Below, piece after piece: positions 7,466 to 18,662 of a stretch of 64,000 nucleotides of DNA. The stretch is from Novosphingobium sp. (lineage in GTDB: Bacteria; Pseudomonadota; Alphaproteobacteria; Sphingomonadales; Sphingomonadaceae): NCBI GenBank assembly GCA_030697365.1, contig JAUYQH010000198.1, positions 1 to 64,000 of the forward strand. The letters are read 5' to 3'. Within the stretch, counting starts at the first letter, position 1. Each line of letters starts with the position of its first letter. The notes beneath the pieces are model-generated. The model made no database searches. It was given only the letters and a program-made list of their open reading frames with translations, and was not told the DNA's origin. The position numbers were made by a program, and so were the translations under genes.

Positions 7466-8140
7466 CTATCCCGCCTTGCGCGCGAACCAGATCACGTGGC
7501 GCGGTCCCTTGCCATTGGCGCGCGCGGAGATCTTGGCTTCCTCGACCGCAAACCCCGCCGCGCGAAGGCGCCGGGTGAAACCCGCGTCGGATGCGGCCGA
7601 CCACACCGCGAGCACCCCGCCCGGCCGCAGCGCGCGCTTGGCCGCGGCGAGTCCGACGGGCGAATAGATCCGGTCGTTGGCGGCGCGGACCAGCCCGTCG
7701 GGGCCGTTATCGACATCGAGCAGGATTGCGTCCCAGCTTGCGGTGGTCGCACCGATCGCGTCCGCCACGTCGCGCAGTTCCAGACTTACCCGGGGGTCGT
7801 CGAGGCATCCGGCTGTCAATTCCACCATAGGGCCCCGCGCCCATTCGACGATCTCGGGGACCAGCTCGGCCACGGTGACGTGGGCATCCCCATCGAGTGC
7901 AGCCAAGGCGGCGCGCAGCGTGAAGCCCATGCCGTAACCGCCGATCAGTAGCCGCGGGGCTGCCTTTCCGCCCAGCCGGGCGATCGTCTGCACCGCCAGC
8001 GCCTCTTCCGAACCCCGCATCCGCGTGCTCATCAGTTCATCGCGCCTGAGCAGGATCATGAAGTCGCGATCGTGCGAATAGAGCCGCAGCTCCCCGCCCC
8101 CCGGGACGAAGGCTGTCGCGAGATGCACCCGCTTGATCAT
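7466..8140 (-). CDS. Spermidine-synthase-like SAM-dependent methyltransferase fold protein
   Basis: The product is 224 aa with a class I SAM-binding core: L-L-I-G-G-Y-G-M-G-F-T-L-R near residue 63, V-T-V-A-E-L-V-P-E-I-V near 85 (the acidic ribose-binding residue) and D-A-I-L-L-D-V-D-N-G-P-D near 134. The order and the D-x-D-N-G-P motif are like the SpeE-related family, often annotated spermidine synthase without proof of polyamine activity. It lies downstream of the pnp terminator and is convergent with gcrA; substrate unknown. Confidence 0.75.
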   Translation of the reverse strand: MIKRVHLATAFVPGGGELRLYSHDRDFMILLRRDELMSTRMRGSEEALAVQTIARLGGKAAPRLLIGGYGMGFTLRAALAALDGDAHVTVAELVPEIVEWARGPMVELTAGCLDDPRVSLELRDVADAIGATTASWDAILLDVDNGPDGLVRAANDRIYSPVGLAAAKRALRPGGVLAVWSAASDAGFTRRLRAAGFAVEEAKISARANGKGPRHVIWFARKAG

Positions 8141-8156
8141 CGAGTTACCTTCATAC

Positions 8157-8194
8157 GAAAAGGGCCGCAGGATTGCTCCCGCGGCCCCCTTTCA
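8157..8194 (-). terminator. Terminator downstream of pnp
   Basis: On the minus strand GGGGCCGCGGGA / TCCTGCGGCCC forms a GC-rich hairpin followed by CTTTT, between the pnp stop (8213) and the next minus-strand gene start (8140). Confidence 0.75.
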
Positions 8195-8212
8195 GTCGAT
8201 TTGCCGGAAGAG

Positions 8213-10546
8213 TCAGTCTTCGCTCTTCAGGAACGCCGGCATGTGATCGGGGTTGCCCCCACCCTCTCCGCCTTCCGAGCGTTCGCGGCGCGGGCCACGG
8301 TCGCGGTCGCCGCCGCCGTCACGGCGCGGGCCACGGTCTCCGCCGCCATCGCGGCGCGGACCGCGGTCGCGATCACGACCGCCACCGCCGCCGGGACGAC
8401 GGTCGCCGCCCGGACGATCGCCGCGCGGTTCACGCGGCGGGCGGGTGTCTTCGAGCTCGGCGCCGGTCTCCTGATCGACCACGCGCATCGACAGGCGAAC
8501 TTTGCCGCGCGGATCGATCTCGAGCACCTTGACCTTGACCGGCTGGCCTTCGGAAACGACGTCGGTCGGCTTCTCGACCCGCTCGTTGCGCATCTCGGAG
8601 ACGTGGACGAGCCCGTCCTTGCCGCCCATGAAGTTCACAAACGCCCCAAAATCGACGATCGTGACGACCTTGCCGTCATAGACCTTGCCGACTTCGGCTT
8701 CCTCGACGATGCCCAGGATCCACGCACGCGCGGCCTCGATCTGCGCCGGGTCGGACGACGACAGCTTGATCAGCCCTTCATCGTCGATATCGACCTTGGC
8801 GCCGGTCTCGGCGACGATTTCGCGGATCACCTTGCCGCCGGTGCCGATAACTTCGCGGATCTTCGCCTTGTCGATCTGCATCGTCTCGATCCGCGGAGCA
8901 TAGTCCGACAACTCGGTGCGGGCCGAACCCAGCGCCTTGGTCATCTCGCCGAGGATGTGCGCGCGGCCTTCCTTGGCCTGGTGGAGCGCGGCCTCGAAGA
9001 TCTCGCGGGTGATCCCGGCGACCTTGATGTCCATCTGCATCGTGGTGATGCCCTCGGACGTACCCGCCACCTTGAAGTCCATGTCGCCGAGGTGATCCTC
9101 GTCGCCAAGAATATCGGACAGCACGGTGAAATCGCTGCCTTCCAGGATCAGGCCCATCGCGATGCCCGAAACCGGCCGGGTGATCGGTACGCCCGCGTCC
9201 ATCATCGACAGCGAACCGCCGCAGATCGTCGCCATCGACGACGATCCGTTGGACTCGGTGATGTCCGACAGCACGCGGATCGTATAGGGGAAGTCTTCCT
9301 TCGTCGGCAGCACCGCGCGCAGCGCGCGCCATGCCAGCTTGCCGTGACCCGTATCGCGGCGGCTCGGCGCGCCGAACCGGCCGACTTCGCCAACCGAATA
9401 CGGCGGGAAGTTATAGTGGAGCATGAAGTTGGAGTAGGTCAGCCCCTCCAGCCCGTCGATCATCTGCTCGCTTTCGCGGGTGCCCAGCGTGGTGGTGCAG
9501 ATCGCCTGCGTCTCGCCGCGGGTGAACAGCGCCGAACCGTGGGTGCGCGGGAGGAAGCCCACGATCGCTTCGATCGGGCGGACCTGGGTGGTCGAGCGAC
9601 CATCGATGCGGGTGCCGTCCTTGAGGATCGCGCCGCGCACGATGTCGGCCTCGACCTTCTTGACCGACTTGATCGCGGCCATCTGGGTCTGGCCATCCTG
9701 GTCGGCGAACGCGGCCTTGGCCTTGTCGCGCGCCGCATTGAGCGCGTTCGAACGGGCCGACTTGTCGGTCAGCTTGTAGGCGGCGGCAATATCGGCGCCG
9801 ATCAGGTCCTTGAGCTTCGCCTTGATGGCCGAGTTGTCACTGACGGCAACGTCCCAGGGCTCCTTGGCGGCCTTCTCGGCAAGATCGATGATCAGGTTGA
9901 CCACCTTCTTGATCTCGTCGTGGGCGAAAATCACCGCGCCGAGCATGATCTCTTCCGAAAGCTCCTTGGCTTCGGATTCGACCATCATCACCGCGTTGCC
10001 GGTGGCGGCGACGATCAGGTCGAGCGCGCCGTTGGCGGCGGTTTCCTGCTTGGGGTTGAGCGTATATTCGCCTTCCTCGTATCCGACGCGGGCGGCGGCG
10101 ATCGGGCCCATGAAGGGCAGGCCGGAGATGGTCAGCGCAGCGGAGGCGGCGATCATCGCCACGACATCGGGCTCAGTCTCGCCGTCGTACGACAGGACCT
10201 GCGCGATCACGTTGATCTCGTTGTAGAACCCTTCGGGGAACAGCGGCCGGACGGGACGGTCGATCAGGCGGCTGGTCAGCGTTTCCTTTTCGGTCGCGCC
10301 GCGCTCACGCTTGAAGAAGCCGCCCGGGATGCGCCCGGCGGCTGAGAACTTTTCCTGGTAGTGCACGGTGAGCGGGAAGAAATCCTGCCCTTCCTTGACG
10401 CCCTTGGCGGCGGTCACGGCGCACAGCACCACGGTTTCGCCATAAGTCGCCAGCACGGCGCCATTGGCCTGGCGCGCGATGCGCCCGGTTTCCAGCGTGA
10501 GGGTCTTGCCGCCCCACTCCATGGATACGGTTTTTGTGTCGAACAT
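8213..10546 (-). CDS. pnp: Polyribonucleotide nucleotidyltransferase (PNPase)
   Basis: The product is 777 aa, slightly longer than the usual ~700-720. In order: first RNase PH domain (~10-145; [12 protein letters not shown]), helical domain (~150-240), second RNase PH domain (~310-540; [12 protein letters not shown], then [13 protein letters not shown]), KH domain (~555-615; [10 protein letters not shown]) and S1 domain (~625-695; D-F-G-A-F-V-N-F). The last ~80 residues are an Arg/Gly/Asp-rich RGG-like tail ending in H-M-P-A-F-L. PNPase degrades RNA phosphorolytically in the cytoplasm, often bound to RNase E. It follows rpsO behind a terminator/attenuator hairpin, as in many bacteria. Confidence 0.98.
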   Translation of the reverse strand: MFDTKTVSMEWGGKTLTLETGRIARQANGAVLATYGETVVLCAVTAAKGVKEGQDFFPLTVHYQEKFSAAGRIPGGFFKRERGATEKETLTSRLIDRPVRPLFPEGFYNEINVIAQVLSYDGETEPDVVAMIAASAALTISGLPFMGPIAAARVGYEEGEYTLNPKQETAANGALDLIVAATGNAVMMVESEAKELSEEIMLGAVIFAHDEIKKVVNLIIDLAEKAAKEPWDVAVSDNSAIKAKLKDLIGADIAAAYKLTDKSARSNALNAARDKAKAAFADQDGQTQMAAIKSVKKVEADIVRGAILKDGTRIDGRSTTQVRPIEAIVGFLPRTHGSALFTRGETQAICTTTLGTRESEQMIDGLEGLTYSNFMLHYNFPPYSVGEVGRFGAPSRRDTGHGKLAWRALRAVLPTKEDFPYTIRVLSDITESNGSSSMATICGGSLSMMDAGVPITRPVSGIAMGLILEGSDFTVLSDILGDEDHLGDMDFKVAGTSEGITTMQMDIKVAGITREIFEAALHQAKEGRAHILGEMTKALGSARTELSDYAPRIETMQIDKAKIREVIGTGGKVIREIVAETGAKVDIDDEGLIKLSSSDPAQIEAARAWILGIVEEAEVGKVYDGKVVTIVDFGAFVNFMGGKDGLVHVSEMRNERVEKPTDVVSEGQPVKVKVLEIDPRGKVRLSMRVVDQETGAELEDTRPPREPRGDRPGGDRRPGGGGGRDRDRGPRRDGGGDRGPRRDGGGDRDRGPRRERSEGGEGGGNPDHMPAFLKSED

Positions 10547-10689
10547 TCGATTTTTCCTTGTGATCCCGCGAGCGCCCTATTGCGGCGCGGGGCCTCTTGT
10601 GCCGGGCAGATCCGTCCCGGTCCGGTGCGGGGCGCTTGTGGCCCCAATGGCTTGCTCCACCGAATTGCGGAGCACTCGCCCAAAAGCAA

Positions 10690-10711
10690 ACGGCTCCCCG
10701 AAGGGAGCCGC
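10690..10711 (-). terminator. rpsO-pnp intergenic terminator/attenuator
   Basis: CGGCTCCCTTCGGGGAGCCG on the minus strand is a stable UUCG-type hairpin followed by TTTGCTTTTG. It lies just after rpsO and 144 nt before pnp, the position where E. coli has a partial terminator and RNase III processing. Confidence 0.75.
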
Positions 10712-10722
10712 CCGCGAATTCG

Positions 10723-10992
10723 TTACTTGCGAAGGCCGAGCTTGGCGATCAGCGCGTTGTAGCGCTCGACATCCTTTTTCTTCAGGTAGTCGAGCAGCGA
10801 ACGACGCTTGTTGACCATCATCAGCAGGCCCCGGCGCGAGTGGTTGTCCTTGTGGTTGGCCTTGAAATGACCCTGCAGATTGTTGATCCGCTCGGTCAAA
10901 ATCGCGACCTGGACTTCCGGCGAACCGGTATCGCCCTGATTGCGGGCGTTGTCCTCGATGATGCTCGTCTTCTTCTCGGCAGAAACCGACAT
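10723..10992 (-). CDS. rpsO: Ribosomal protein S15
   Basis: The product is 89 aa, the standard length of uS15. Hallmarks include [14 protein letters not shown] near residue 20, I-N-N-L-Q-G-H-F-K near 35, [10 protein letters not shown] near 45 and L-L-D-Y-L-K-K-K-D near 65. It binds 16S rRNA helices 20-22 early in 30S assembly. It follows truB with a 4-nt gap and precedes pnp, the conserved order. Confidence 0.98.
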   Translation of the reverse strand: MSVSAEKKTSIIEDNARNQGDTGSPEVQVAILTERINNLQGHFKANHKDNHSRRGLLMMVNKRRSLLDYLKKKDVERYNALIAKLGLRK

Positions 10993-10996
10993 ACGT

Positions 10997-12058
10997 TTAC
11001 TCCGCGGTATCGTTTAAGTTGAAGCCTCTCAGCACGGTAGCGTTGCCGCCATCGACCTGCATCAGCGCGAGCGGCCTATCGCCGTGTCGCGCCCAACAGA
11101 CCCCATCCTGAAAGGCCAGCCCGGTCAGAACGCGGCCCTGGTGGACCGCCCTTGCCTGTTCCGGGCCGAGGTCTAGAGCCGGGATACCGTCCAGCCCTGC
11201 CTCCAGCGGCAAGAGAGAGTTCTCAAGGCGCGCGCCCTTGCCGATTTCGTTGAGCATGTCCAGCGAAATCGCAGTGTCGAGCCCGAACGGTCCGGCGCGG
11301 GTGCGGCGCAAATGGGTGACATGACCGACCGTGCCAAGCGCGCGCGCGATGTCGCGGGCGAGGGAGCGGATATAGGTGCCCTTGGAGACATGGGCGGTGA
11401 GGGTGATGGCCTCGATCCTCTCCTGTTCTACCCTCTCCCCTTGCGGGAGAGGATATGAAGCCTTGCGAGCTTGCTCGCTAGGCGGAGTTGGAGAGGGGGC
11501 GAGGCAGCGCGCGACCTCAGCCCCCTCTTCAGGCTGCGCTAGCTCGCTGCGCGAGCAAGCTGCGCCATCCTCCCCCGCAGGGGGGGAGGAGATATGGAGC
11601 GCGTGGACGGTAACTTGGCGCGCCTTGAGCACCACCGTCTCCCCCGCCCGCGCCAGATCATACGCCCGCTGCCCATCGACCATCAGCGCCGAAAACGCCG
11701 GCGGCACCTGCTCGATCGGGCCGTTAAACCGGGGCAGCACCGCCTCGGCCTCAGCCAGTGTCGGTCGCATCGGGTTTTCCGCCACGACCTTGCCCTCAAG
11801 ATCGAGCGTGTCGGTCTCGGCTCCGAAACGAACCGTAAACTCATAAACCTTGTCGCTGTCGAGCATCCGCCCGGCCAGCTTGGTCGCCTCGCCCAGCGCA
11901 ATCGGGAGCACACCGCTGGCCAAAGGATCGAGCGTGCCTCCGTGCCCCACCTTGACCTTGCCGTAACCGGCCTCGCGCAAGTTGCGCTTGACCGCGCCGA
12001 CCGCCTGGGTCGACCCCAGCCCGACCGGCTTGTCGAGAATAAGCCAGCCATGCGGCAC
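10997..12058 (-). CDS. truB: tRNA pseudouridine-55 synthase with in-frame repeat insertion
   Basis: The product is 353 aa against ~300 usual. N-terminal TruB core: [11 protein letters not shown] near residue 4, the catalytic loop [10 protein letters not shown] with Asp44, and P-P-A-F-S-A-L near 119. The strand after V-T-V-H-A-L-H-I is interrupted by ~57 residues (~157-213) of low-complexity Pro/Glu/Ser sequence encoded by a palindromic repeat (11418-11591). The family then resumes with [19 protein letters not shown]. TruB makes pseudouridine 55 in the tRNA T-loop. Both core halves are intact and the frame is preserved, so activity is plausible. The start is 4 nt from the M50 stop. Confidence 0.95.
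   Translation of the reverse strand: MPHGWLILDKPVGLGSTQAVGAVKRNLREAGYGKVKVGHGGTLDPLASGVLPIALGEATKLAGRMLDSDKVYEFTVRFGAETDTLDLEGKVVAENPMRPTLAEAEAVLPRFNGPIEQVPPAFSALMVDGQRAYDLARAGETVVLKARQVTVHALHISSPPAGEDGAACSRSELAQPEEGAEVARCLAPSPTPPSEQARKASYPLPQGERVEQERIEAITLTAHVSKGTYIRSLARDIARALGTVGHVTHLRRTRAGPFGLDTAISLDMLNEIGKGARLENSLLPLEAGLDGIPALDLGPEQARAVHQGRVLTGLAFQDGVCWARHGDRPLALMQVDGGNATVLRGFNLNDTAE
11418..11591. repeat. GC-rich palindromic repeat element inside truB
   Basis: Internal inverted sequences include CTCTCCCCTTGCGGGAGAG (about 11431-11449), a TGCGAGCTTGCTCGC palindrome, and TCCTCCCCCGCAGGGGGGAGGA. The length is a multiple of three, so truB stays open. It resembles in style, but is not identical to, the elements at 34284, 38505 and 40798. 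Confidence 0.75.
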
Positions 12059-12061
12059 AGC

Positions 12062-12751
12062 TCAGGCTCCCGCCACCGCTTTCGCGAGGAGCAGGTATTG
12101 GTCGATCATCCAACGGACCGGCGCTTCGAACAGCCAGGCGACCGGCTTGAATGCCGGGATAAGCCAAGGCAACACCACCAGCACCAGCAACACCAGCGGA
12201 AACCCTAGCGGCCTGACCTTCTCGTAAGCTGCGGCCATGCTCGGCGGCAACAATCCCTCGACGATGTGTGAACCGTCGAACGGCGGGATCGGCAGCATGT
12301 TGAACAGCGCCAGGAAGATGTTGATCTGGATGAACAGAAACAAGCTGTAAACCATGAAGCCGAGCGCCAAGCCCGGCTCGGGATTGTCCGCCACGGGCGC
12401 TATCAGGCCGAGTACGACGGCGGCCAACGCAGCCATGACCAGGTTGCTTCCCGGTCCCGCCGCCGCCACTGCCATCATCCCGAAGCGCGGATTGCGCAGC
12501 CGCTGCTTGATCACCGGCACCGGCTTGGCCCAGCCGAAGATCGGCGCCTTGACCAGCGCCAGCATGCCCGGAAGGATCACCGTCCCCACCGGATCGACGT
12601 GGCGAAACGGATTGAGCGACAGGCGCTTGCGCTCCTTCGCGGTGGGATCGCCCAACGCATTGGCCACCCAGCCGTGGGCGACTTCGTGGAAGACGATGGC
12701 GATGATCAGCGCCGGGATGAGCGCCGCGGCCGTATAGATCGTTTCGTTCAA
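12062..12751 (-). CDS. Site-2 protease (M50) family membrane metallopeptidase
   Basis: The product is 229 aa with about five membrane segments. The zinc motif H-E-V-A-H lies near residue 22 in the first helix, and the distal ligand motif N-M-L-P-I-P-P-F-D-G-S near 152 supplies the Asp. This is the compact rhomboid-sized S2P subfamily without PDZ domains (Rv1171/YwhC-like), distinct from RseP. Its substrate is unknown. The stop of the upstream sulfotransferase overlaps this start by 4 nt, and truB starts 4 nt downstream, so it belongs to the truB transcript. Confidence 0.9.
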   Translation of the reverse strand: MNETIYTAAALIPALIIAIVFHEVAHGWVANALGDPTAKERKRLSLNPFRHVDPVGTVILPGMLALVKAPIFGWAKPVPVIKQRLRNPRFGMMAVAAAGPGSNLVMAALAAVVLGLIAPVADNPEPGLALGFMVYSLFLFIQINIFLALFNMLPIPPFDGSHIVEGLLPPSMAAAYEKVRPLGFPLVLLVLVVLPWLIPAFKPVAWLFEAPVRWMIDQYLLLAKAVAGA

Positions 12752-13728
12752 GCGGCGTCCTTCGCGGGGACCTCCCCGCTATCCGCCTCTTGCACGTCTG
12801 CCACCGGGTAGCCAAGCGCCGCCAGCGGCAACCCGCGCCGTTCCACAAGCCGGGCGTTCGATTGGCCATAGAACGCGTCGATATGAGCCTCGATGTCGGC
12901 GGGCAGCATCAGCGGCCGGGAGGGCAGACGCTTGATCAGCCACTTGGCTGCATGACGCAGGCCCTGTCCGCCTGGCAGATCGACCAGCGTGGTCTTGTTG
13001 ACCACTGACTGGCGAGTGAACAGGTTGGCGATCCGCAAGGCCAGCAACGCCCCCCGCCCCATCGAGCGGTTGGCACGCGGTCGGGTCTCGATCCCCGCGG
13101 GTAGATCCACGCCCAGATCGTGGCGAAGCCGAATGAGGAACTCCTGGGGCTGGCGCAGCCATTCATAGGGGTAGACGTGAACGCTCTTCGCACCGAACAG
13201 GTCGTCGTAGTGGGCGATCAGGCGATCGAAGGCGAAGTGCTCCCACTCGAACGCCGGGGCCTTGTAGGCCCGGGTCAGCGCGCCGTGACGCCCGGCCTTG
13301 CCGCTCAGGTAGCGGCGCAGCGACCAGGTTCCCCCGCCCGCGACGTATTGCGCATAAGTCGCGCGCACGATCTCGCGCTGGTTGCGCACGAAGATCACGA
13401 TCTGCGCATTGGGCAACACGGCATGGATACGCCGCGCCATCTCCGGCCCGATCAGCCCGTGCATCCCGCCGTTGTGCGGATATCCGGAGAGGTTTTCCTC
13501 GCTGAGCAGAACCGGCCGGTTGCGTTCGGCGAGCGCTAGAACCAGGCTGGCTTCGTCCGCTTCGAAGTGCATCCCTGGCGGAGACAACAGCGCCCGCTGA
13601 GTGACCGCGCGCGGGATGTAATCATGGCTCGTCGCAGACGGCCAGACCTGGTCCTGAAACCACGTCGTCGCGGTCTTGTGGTAACCGAGGTGAACGATCG
13701 GCCGCGACGGGCGGGTAAGTTCGACCAT
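12748..13728 (-). CDS. Sulfotransferase-family protein
   Basis: The product is 326 aa. Residues 13-25 (V-H-L-G-Y-H-K-T-A-T-T-W-F) form the PAPS 5'-phosphosulfate-binding loop. The 3'-phosphate-binding motif is I-V-I-F-V-R-N-Q-R-E-I-V-R near residue 110. The family transfers sulfate from PAPS to carbohydrates or small molecules; the acceptor here is unknown. It is an unusual member of a translation-gene cluster, overlaps the M50 gene by 4 nt, and has a 123-nt gap upstream to tdk that may hold its own promoter. Confidence 0.82.
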   Translation of the reverse strand: MVELTRPSRPIVHLGYHKTATTWFQDQVWPSATSHDYIPRAVTQRALLSPPGMHFEADEASLVLALAERNRPVLLSEENLSGYPHNGGMHGLIGPEMARRIHAVLPNAQIVIFVRNQREIVRATYAQYVAGGGTWSLRRYLSGKAGRHGALTRAYKAPAFEWEHFAFDRLIAHYDDLFGAKSVHVYPYEWLRQPQEFLIRLRHDLGVDLPAGIETRPRANRSMGRGALLALRIANLFTRQSVVNKTTLVDLPGGQGLRHAAKWLIKRLPSRPLMLPADIEAHIDAFYGQSNARLVERRGLPLAALGYPVADVQEADSGEVPAKDAA

Positions 13729-13851
13729 GCTTGAGCCCTGTTGCGATCCCGTGGCGCCGTCTTGCGGCCTGGTGGGGTGTGACAGCCCAAACGTCGCAAA
13801 ACCATGTCAGGCCCAACAGGTGGGCGCGGTTTATCCTGCGAAACGGTCGGT

Positions 13852-14427
13852 TTAACGCAGAGCCTCGCTGAAATGCTTCCGGCACAGCGCGACATAGCGG
13901 TCGTTGCCGCCGATTTCGGTCTGCGCGCCTTGGAGGACCGCGCCACCTGCGGCATCGACCCGCAGGTTCATCGTCGCCTTGCGCCCGCAGTGGCACACCG
14001 CCTTGAGTTCGACCAGCGAGTCGGCGATCCCGAGCAGCGCCGCCGAACCGGGGAACAGCGCGCCTCTGAAGTCGGTGCGCAAGCCATAGCACAGCACGGG
14101 AATCCCCGCCTCGTCGGCCAGCCGCGCCAGTTGCCAGACTTGCGCGTGCGACAGGAACTGCGCCTCATCGACCAGCACGCAAGCGAGCGGCTCGACCCGG
14201 TGCGCGGCGCTGACGCGTTCCCACAAGTCGGTCGCTGCATCGAAGCGGTGCGCGCCGGTCGCCAGCCCGATCCGGCTCTCGATCCCTTTCTCGCCGCCGC
14301 GGTCGTCGAGCGCCGCGTTCCACAGCATCGTCGCCATCCCGCGCTCGCGGTAGTTGAAGTCCGCCTGGAGCAGCGTGGTCGATTTGCCCGCGTTCATGCT
14401 GGCGTAGTAGAAATAGAGCTTGGCCAT
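13852..14427 (-). CDS. tdk: Thymidine kinase (type II)
   Basis: The product is 191 aa. Walker A is A-S-M-N-A-G-K-S-T (residues 9-17), the Walker B-like D-E-A-Q-F-L lies near 88, and the zinc/lasso region has C-H-C-G-R-K-A-T near 142 and C-R-K-H-F near 182. It phosphorylates thymidine for the salvage pathway. The start at 14427 is fixed by M-A-K-L-Y-F-Y; a longer open frame upstream merely shadows rbfA. It lies 4 nt after rbfA. Confidence 0.96.
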   Translation of the reverse strand: MAKLYFYYASMNAGKSTTLLQADFNYRERGMATMLWNAALDDRGGEKGIESRIGLATGAHRFDAATDLWERVSAAHRVEPLACVLVDEAQFLSHAQVWQLARLADEAGIPVLCYGLRTDFRGALFPGSAALLGIADSLVELKAVCHCGRKATMNLRVDAAGGAVLQGAQTEIGGNDRYVALCRKHFSEALR

Positions 14428-14431
14428 CGCG

Positions 14432-14836
14432 TCAGCCGGCGTCGTCCGCGCCAAGGTCCCGCGCCACTTTGGGATCGCGCAGCAGGCGGTCGATCCGCTC
14501 CGCTTCGTCGAAGCTCTCGTCGCCGCGGAACTTGAGCTTGGCCGCGTACCTGAGCTTGAGCCGCCCGGCGAGTTCGCGCTGGAAGAAGGCGATATTTGTG
14601 CGCAGCGCCTTGAGCACCACGTCCTCGTCCTCACCCAGCAGCGGCTTCACGAACACCGTCGCATGGCGCAAGTCGGGAGACATGCGGACTTCGGTGACGC
14701 TGACCGAATGCGCGGTGAGCACGTCGTCGTGGACCTCCTGGCGCAGCAGCAGTTCGGACAGGACGTGGCGGACCTGCTCGCCGACCTTGAGCAGGCGCAC
14801 GCTGCGCATTTCCGGGGTGGCAGGGGCGCGCGCCAT
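14432..14836 (-). CDS. rbfA: Ribosome-binding factor A
   Basis: The product is 134 aa with the RbfA KH-like fold signature: [14 protein letters not shown] near residue 11, [15 protein letters not shown] near 45, and L-R-Y-A-A-K-L-K-F near 95. RbfA binds the 16S 5' helix during 30S maturation and cold adaptation. It lies in the usual place after infB, with only a DUF1697 gene between them, and directly abuts that gene. Confidence 0.96.
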   Translation of the reverse strand: MARAPATPEMRSVRLLKVGEQVRHVLSELLLRQEVHDDVLTAHSVSVTEVRMSPDLRHATVFVKPLLGEDEDVVLKALRTNIAFFQRELAGRLKLRYAAKLKFRGDESFDEAERIDRLLRDPKVARDLGADDAG

Positions 14837-15379
14837 CTATGCTTCGTCCATCTTGGCGAGAATCCGTTTGAGCGAACGCATGTTCCGCGCCGTCCCGCGG
14901 CAGGCGAGGCGGCGTTCGAGAAACTTTCCGGTCAGGCTCGATACCCCGACCCCGTGAACATAGTCGAGATAGAGCGCCCGATCGCCCAATGCCAGCCGCT
15001 CGGAACCCCTGTTTTTGTGTTCGGCGAGCAGCGCGGCGAAGCGGTCTGGATCAGGCTGGATGTCGAGGAAGATCGTGTGCACGAACCGGTCCTCGCCATC
15101 ACCATGGAACGGATTGTCCGCAATCGACGCGGCAACCTCGGCGCGGTCGCGGACGCACACCGCGCTGTCCATGCCGAACCTGTCCCGCATCATCAGCCCG
15201 AGCTTTTCCTCGAGGCCCGCTGTCGGGCGCTCGGGAAAGTCGAAGAGGACGTTACCGCTGGCGACCACGGTCTCGACGTTGGCGAAATCCTCCGCGTAGA
15301 ACGCCGCGCGCAAGTCGGCCATCGTCAGCCGGTTGCCGCCGACGTTGATGCTGCCGAAGAAGGCGACGTAGCGGGGCAT
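14837..15379 (-). CDS. DUF1697 protein
   Basis: The product is 180 aa and matches DUF1697 from the start: Y-V-A-F-F-G-S-I-N-V-G-G-N-R near residue 4, V-E-T-V-V-A-S-G-N-V-L-F near 36, then F-L-E-R-R-L near the C-terminus followed by R-N-M-R-S-L-K. The family has no established function. Here it is wedged between infB (40-nt gap containing a small hairpin) and rbfA (no gap). Confidence 0.9.
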   Translation of the reverse strand: MPRYVAFFGSINVGGNRLTMADLRAAFYAEDFANVETVVASGNVLFDFPERPTAGLEEKLGLMMRDRFGMDSAVCVRDRAEVAASIADNPFHGDGEDRFVHTIFLDIQPDPDRFAALLAEHKNRGSERLALGDRALYLDYVHGVGVSSLTGKFLERRLACRGTARNMRSLKRILAKMDEA

Positions 15380-15390
15380 GGCACTCCCAA

Positions 15391-15412
15391 CCCCTCCCGT
15401 CGCCGGGAGGGG
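15391..15412. repeat. Small palindrome between infB and DUF1697
   Basis: CCCCTCCCG / CGGGAGGGG, a 9-bp perfect stem with a 4-nt loop, preceded by CCCAA as in the larger palindromic repeats of this window. There is no T-run, so it is more likely a degenerate repeat arm than a terminator. Confidence 0.55.
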
Positions 15413-15418
15413 TAGCGG

Positions 15419-17941
<2,523 letters not shown>

Positions 17942-17948
17942 GTGACTG

Positions 17949-18662
17949 TCACAGCCCTTCGTTCAAAATCAGGTCATCAGCCCGCGCGGAATCGCGCGCA
18001 GCGTTCTCGGTGGTATGGCCCAGGAAGCGCAACAGGCGCCCCAGAGGCACGGCCAGCCTTGCGGCGGCCGTGGCATCGGTAAGCGCCAGATGGACGACGT
18101 TGTCGCGGCCCAATGCCACAGACAAAGCCGCGCGGTCCAGCGGCAATCGGATTCCGGCACGCCCCGAACCCTCGGCGTTTTCACCCACCCGCCAAGCCTG
18201 ATCGAGCTTGCGGCTGCCGTCCTCGCTGGCATCGGCCGCATGACCCAGCCAGACAACCTTCCCCGCGCGAGCATTATCGGCGATCCGGTCGGACCCCATC
18301 AGCAACTTGCCCGAGCGCAGTTCGAGGCCAAGCCGGTCGGTCACCGCGCGGCTCAGGGCGGCCTCGATCCTTTCCGGCAAGTCGTCGGCCACGGAGATCG
18401 GCACGCCCTTGAAGGCGCGCTTCATCGCTCCCGCAAATTTGCCCTTGGTCAGCGCGATTTCAAGGTCGGCCCGCGAAACACCCAGCCAAGCACCCCGACC
18501 CGGCGCCTTGGCCAGAGCATCGGGGAAAACCTGTCCTTCGGGCGAGATCGCCAGCCGGATCAGCGCGTCGCGCGCGGCCTTCCTGCCGGAGAGGACGCAA
18601 GTCCGCTCCGTCGGATCGACCGGGATGTCGGAACCTACTTGCTCATTGTGAGGAGTCCGCAT
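17949..18662 (-). CDS. ylxR: YlxR (DUF448) fused to an L7Ae-like domain
   Basis: The product is 237 aa. Residues ~15-95 are YlxR/DUF448: E-R-T-C-V-L-S-G-R-K near 20 and G-R-G-A-W-L-G-V near 55. Residues ~105-205 look like an L7Ae/YlxQ-type fold (L-R-S-G-K-L-L-M-G near 120, A-G-K-V-V-W-L-G-H-A). This YlxR-YlxQ fusion is usual in alphaproteobacteria. YlxR has been linked to RNase P and regulatory RNA binding in Gram-positives; its role here is inferred. It overlaps the nusA stop by 20 nt. Confidence 0.92.
   Translation of the reverse strand: MRTPHNEQVGSDIPVDPTERTCVLSGRKAARDALIRLAISPEGQVFPDALAKAPGRGAWLGVSRADLEIALTKGKFAGAMKRAFKGVPISVADDLPERIEAALSRAVTDRLGLELRSGKLLMGSDRIADNARAGKVVWLGHAADASEDGSRKLDQAWRVGENAEGSGRAGIRLPLDRAALSVALGRDNVVHLALTDATAAARLAVPLGRLLRFLGHTTENAARDSARADDLILNEGL

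Noticed and set aside
8072..10345. A 757-codon open frame on the plus strand opposite pnp, with similar long frames opposite nusA, infB and others
   Set aside because: High-GC genes leave their antisense frames open; the products are Arg/His/Asp-rich with no family features, and the minus-strand genes are unmistakable.
12748..13728. The sulfotransferase as part of a capsule or Nod-factor cluster
   Set aside because: No glycosyltransferase, PAPS synthesis or nod genes are nearby; only translation genes surround it.
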